The notes beneath the pieces are model-generated. The model was not told where the DNA came from, did no database searches, and saw only the letters and a program-made list of their open reading frames with translations. From the NCBI RefSeq assembly GCF_965278975.1, contig NZ_OZ257126.1:558001-622000 (forward strand): 64,000 nucleotides of DNA, written 5' to 3'. The translations under genes were made by a program, and so were the position numbers. This stretch comes from Ferrovibrio sp965278975. GTDB taxonomy: Bacteria; Pseudomonadota; Alphaproteobacteria; Ferrovibrionales; Ferrovibrionaceae. How positions within the stretch are numbered: the stretch's first letter is position 1; every line of letters begins with the position of its first letter. Of this stretch, positions 61,633 through 64,000 are shown piece by piece.

Positions 61633-61676
61633 ATAACACAAATTCAAACTATTCTAGTGTTATTCCTTTCAGGAAT
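61633..61676. promoter_or_regulatory. LysR-type binding dyads in the divergent thiolase/lysR promoter region
   Basis: Inverted repeat ATAACAC (61633-61639) and GTGTTAT (61657-61663), 17 bases apart, and next to it ATTCC (61662-61666) and GGAAT (61672-61676), 5 bases apart. Two adjoining dyads between a LysR gene and its divergent target are the normal layout for recognition and activation sites. Confidence 0.55.
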
Positions 61677-61699
61677 ATCTTGTGTCCAGGAGCCAATAC

Positions 61700-62590
61700 A
61701 TGAATCTGAACCATCTTCGGCATGTGGTCATGGTCTACAGGATGGGCTCATTCACCGCCGCCGCCGCGGAACTGAATGTCACTCAGTCCAGCGTCACGAA
61801 ATCGGTCGCCTGGGTGGAGCAGGATCTCGGCTATGCGCTTTTCGACCGCCGTGCGCGCGGCGTCTCGGTCACTGAAGCCGGACACAGCTTCATCGATCGC
61901 GCCACCCGCATCGTCTCCGATATGGACCGCTTGGCCGCCGATACAGCCGCGGGGCGTGGCGAACGGAGTGCCATCCTGCGCATCGGTGTCGCACCGCCCT
62001 CGCTTGAAGGTCTGCTCAATCGCGCCATCCGCATGCTGCTTCGCGAGCCCAATCAATTCCGGCTGCACATGCAGGCCAGTTCGACGCAACGGGCGATAAC
62101 CCTGCTAGGGCAAGGCGATATTGATCTTCTGGTCGGCCCCACGGATGAACTCTGCCGCGAACAGGCCTTCACGCTAGAGCATCTGCCCGACTTCGTTGGA
62201 CGCATTTTCTGCCGGCGCGACCACCCCCTGCTGGCTGGCAAGACGATCACCGAGCAACAGATCAGGCGGTATCCAATCATCACCCCGGACCTCTCCACAC
62301 CGCTTGTGGAGCATCTCGTGCGCACCGTTTACGGCGTTGATAGCGGCTATGTTCACCTGCATATCATCGACAATTTCCCGATGGTGGCCAGCATCATCGA
62401 AAATACCGACGCTTTGGGGGTTGCATCCTCCGGCTTCGCCAGAACACGAACTTTCCTGCAGAAATTCCGGTTGGTGCCGAATACTGTGGATCACCCGCTC
62501 AAACTGTCGGTGGCGCGACGGGCGCGGTGGCTGCCTTCGCCGCCCATGTCACAATTTCTAAAAGCCGTGCGGCGCTTTCCGCCGAATTGA
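61700..62590 (+). CDS. LysR family transcriptional regulator
   Basis: A 296-residue LysR protein. The helix-turn-helix is at residues 1-60 (MNLNHLRHVVMVYRMGSFT, then LNVTQSSVTKSVAWVEQDLG), and the co-inducer domain follows (LRIGVAPPSLEGLL, GDIDLLVGPTDEL). ATG 61700 lies seven bases after AGGAG and is preferred over a GTG 18 bases upstream. It is divergent from the thiolase operon and probably activates it when a pathway intermediate binds. Confidence 0.93.
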   Translation: MNLNHLRHVVMVYRMGSFTAAAAELNVTQSSVTKSVAWVEQDLGYALFDRRARGVSVTEAGHSFIDRATRIVSDMDRLAADTAAGRGERSAILRIGVAPPSLEGLLNRAIRMLLREPNQFRLHMQASSTQRAITLLGQGDIDLLVGPTDELCREQAFTLEHLPDFVGRIFCRRDHPLLAGKTITEQQIRRYPIITPDLSTPLVEHLVRTVYGVDSGYVHLHIIDNFPMVASIIENTDALGVASSGFARTRTFLQKFRLVPNTVDHPLKLSVARRARWLPSPPMSQFLKAVRRFPPN

Positions 62591-62681
62591 TGCCAAATAT
62601 TTACTACTAGTTATTCGAGGTGAGGCGGATTTCAAATTGCTCCGAAACAGGGAATTTTCAGGGAAATAGAAAAGAACGATT

Positions 62682-63482
62682 TCAAAGCGCCAGCTTCGCA
62701 CCCAGGCCGCCATCGACCACAAATTCTGATCCGGTCACATAGGCCGCGCGCGAGCTGAGTAGAAACAGGATCATCTGCGCGACATCCTCCGGTCCGCAGG
62801 GCTTCGCTACGGCAGCGGCAAGCGGTTGTGCCGACGCCCAGCGCCGCACCAGCACGTCACTGCTGGTTTCCGGTGTTACGACGCGCGACGCCGCCTCGCG
62901 CAGCATTGGCGTATCCACCACGCCGGGGCAGACGACATTGATACGGATGTTGTCCTTCGCATGATCCAGCGCCATGGCGCGCGTCATCGCATTCAGCCCC
63001 CCCTTGGCGGCCACATACGCAACGCCGTTGGGCTTCCCCCGCAACGCCTGGATCGACGACACCAGCACTATGGAACCGCCGCCACCCGCAATTATAGCCG
63101 GCAGCACGGCCTTGCAGGTGCGGAAGGCGCCGGACAGGTTGGTGTCGATCACGCGCAGCCAGTCGGCCTCGCTGGCCGAAACCGCCGTGCCCGGCACTTG
63201 GATGCCGGCGGCGCAGACCAGATGATCGACCCGCCCGACGCGACGCATCACATCCTGAATAGCCGCTTCGAGTTTGGCGAGGCTACGCACGTCACCATCG
63301 CACCCCCAGACCCTGTCAGGATAACGCTCAGAGAGTTTCTCGACAGCAGCGGCGATCTGTTTCGCATCATGGCCGAGCAGCGCAACGCGCGCGCCTTCGG
63401 CCAGCAGGGCCTCTGCCGTGCCAAGGCCGATGCCGCTGCCACCGCCCGTCACTACAGCCACGCGTCCGCTGAAATCCTGCAT
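62682..63482 (-). CDS. Short-chain dehydrogenase/reductase
   Basis: A 266-residue classical SDR: VVTGGGSGIGLGTAEALLAEG near residues 10-30 (cofactor loop GGGSGIG), VDHLVCAAGIQVPG in place of NNAG, catalytic Ser in VLVSSIQALRG and Tyr-x3-Lys in VAYVAAKGGLN. It begins three bases after the SMP-30-like gene and is convergent with lysR; about 90 bases between them hold no clear terminator. With a lactonase-like partner it suggests sugar-acid or hydroxy-acid oxidation, not the acyl-CoA pathway. Confidence 0.9.
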   Translation of the reverse strand: MQDFSGRVAVVTGGGSGIGLGTAEALLAEGARVALLGHDAKQIAAAVEKLSERYPDRVWGCDGDVRSLAKLEAAIQDVMRRVGRVDHLVCAAGIQVPGTAVSASEADWLRVIDTNLSGAFRTCKAVLPAIIAGGGGSIVLVSSIQALRGKPNGVAYVAAKGGLNAMTRAMALDHAKDNIRINVVCPGVVDTPMLREAASRVVTPETSSDVLVRRWASAQPLAAAVAKPCGPEDVAQMILFLLSSRAAYVTGSEFVVDGGLGAKLAL

Positions 63483-63485
63483 CTG

Positions 63486-64000
63486 TCACTCCGAAACGAA
63501 AGGATGGTGACCGGGGTGGTCGAGCCGGATCGTTTGCACCGTACCGGTCTCGGCTTCGGTGACAAACAGGCGGCCCGGTTCGCGCCGCGAGAAAGCAAGA
63601 TTGGTCGGGATCAGGCCCTCGGCAGTACGGATGCGGCCAATGAACTCACCGAGCCGGTCATAGGCGATCACGCAGCCCGCCATTGCGTGACAGACCAGCA
63701 GGTTGCCGGCAGCATCCATCGCCAGCCCGTCCGGCCCGCCGCCCAGCGAACCCGACATCTGCACGAAATGCCCTACCTTGCCGACGCCACCATCGGGCCG
63801 CAGGATGACGCGCCAGATCGCATTGGCCTGAGTGACCGCGACATAGAGCAGGCGCTCGTCCGGTGTCAGCACCAGGCCGTTCGGGCTGGGAAACCCAGTG
63901 GCGATCAGTTCGAGCTCCCTGCCCTCGCGCCAGCGGAAGACGCGGCCATAGGGCCGCAGGATGTCGGAATCACCCTGGTCGGTAAAATAGACATCACCAT
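63486..64000 (-). CDS. SMP-30/gluconolactonase-like beta-propeller protein (partial, runs off window end)
   Basis: The C-terminal 170 residues of a beta-propeller protein of the SMP-30/gluconolactonase family: GDVYFTDQGDSD, FPSPNGLVLTPDERLLYVA, GGPDGLAMDAAGNLLVCHA and PTNLAFSRREPGRLFVTEA. The SPNGL and PDGLAMDAAGN segments hold the Asn and Asp that bind the divalent metal in this family. The start lies beyond the window. It probably hydrolyses a lactone made by the adjacent SDR. Confidence 0.87.
   Translation of the reverse strand, partial: GDVYFTDQGDSDILRPYGRVFRWREGRELELIATGFPSPNGLVLTPDERLLYVAVTQANAIWRVILRPDGGVGKVGHFVQMSGSLGGGPDGLAMDAAGNLLVCHAMAGCVIAYDRLGEFIGRIRTAEGLIPTNLAFSRREPGRLFVTEAETGTVQTIRLDHPGHHPFVSE

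Noticed and set aside
1..64000. CRISPR array, tRNA or rRNA genes, prophage or intact insertion sequence
   Set aside because: No regularly spaced repeats, tRNA-like cloverleaf, rRNA motif, phage structural gene or full transposase was seen on reading both strands.

Overview
The window looks like the chromosome of a metabolically versatile alphaproteobacterium, possibly Rhodospirillales-like. The grounds are high GC, strong GGAGG-type ribosome sites, many 1-4 base stop/start overlaps, and a dense mixture of acyl-CoA catabolism, TRAP, Liv-type and NitT/TauT-type transporters and molybdenum hydroxylases. The genus cannot be named from sequence alone. I see no tRNA, rRNA, CRISPR array, prophage or intact insertion sequence.

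Layout. (A) 1-5189, minus: CaiB/BaiF CoA-transferase, TRAP permeases DctQ and DctM, acyl-CoA synthetase and a partial enoyl-CoA hydratase. Divergent from it, 5360-9051, plus: acyl-CoA dehydrogenase, TetR, AraC and SDR, ending in a hairpin terminator. (B) 9226-15721, plus: an acyl-CoA side-chain shortening operon with a DUF35 zinc-ribbon protein, Ltp2-like thiolase-fold protein, two half MaoC hydratases, enoyl-CoA hydratase, degenerate MaoC protein, acyl-CoA dehydrogenase and acyl-CoA synthetase, closed by a 14-bp perfect hairpin. (C) 15814-16851, minus: an orphan TRAP solute-binding protein. (D) 17386-24297, minus: GntR, two paralogous solute-binding proteins, one permease, one ATPase and two tandem octopine/nopaline-dehydrogenase-family genes. 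(E) 24591-35139: a Liv-type importer plus an alpha/beta-hydrolase lacking its nucleophile (minus), divergent from a GntR regulator and a CoxG/M/S/L-type molybdenum hydroxylase operon (plus). (F) 35289-49904, minus: a twelve-gene island with DUF917, an LLM oxidoreductase, two complete molybdenum hydroxylases (one with molybdopterin and FAD subunits fused), a NitT/TauT-type importer, IclR and a flavin reductase, with an IS3 OrfA remnant at one edge. (G) 49905-61561, minus: a twelve-gene acyl-CoA operon with its own Liv-type importer, divergent from a LysR regulator (61700-62590). (H) 62682-64000, minus: an SDR and a partial SMP-30-like protein.

The recurring plan is importer, then activating or oxidising enzymes, then beta-oxidation-type enzymes, with a dedicated regulator beside each block. 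The strongest regulatory signals are two. First, two divergent promoters at 29946-30102 each carry a perfect 12-bp palindrome with the core TGATATATCA at the same place inside a 16-bp spacer. Second, a three-half-site array (TGTCT, 15 bases, TGTCT, 9 bases, AGAC) with identical spacing lies upstream of both the first gene (49269) and the binding-protein gene (39527) of the two-hydroxylase island. That island is my best candidate for an undescribed pathway: uptake and oxidation of what is probably a nitrogen-containing heteroaromatic or ureide-like compound. The substrate is inference.
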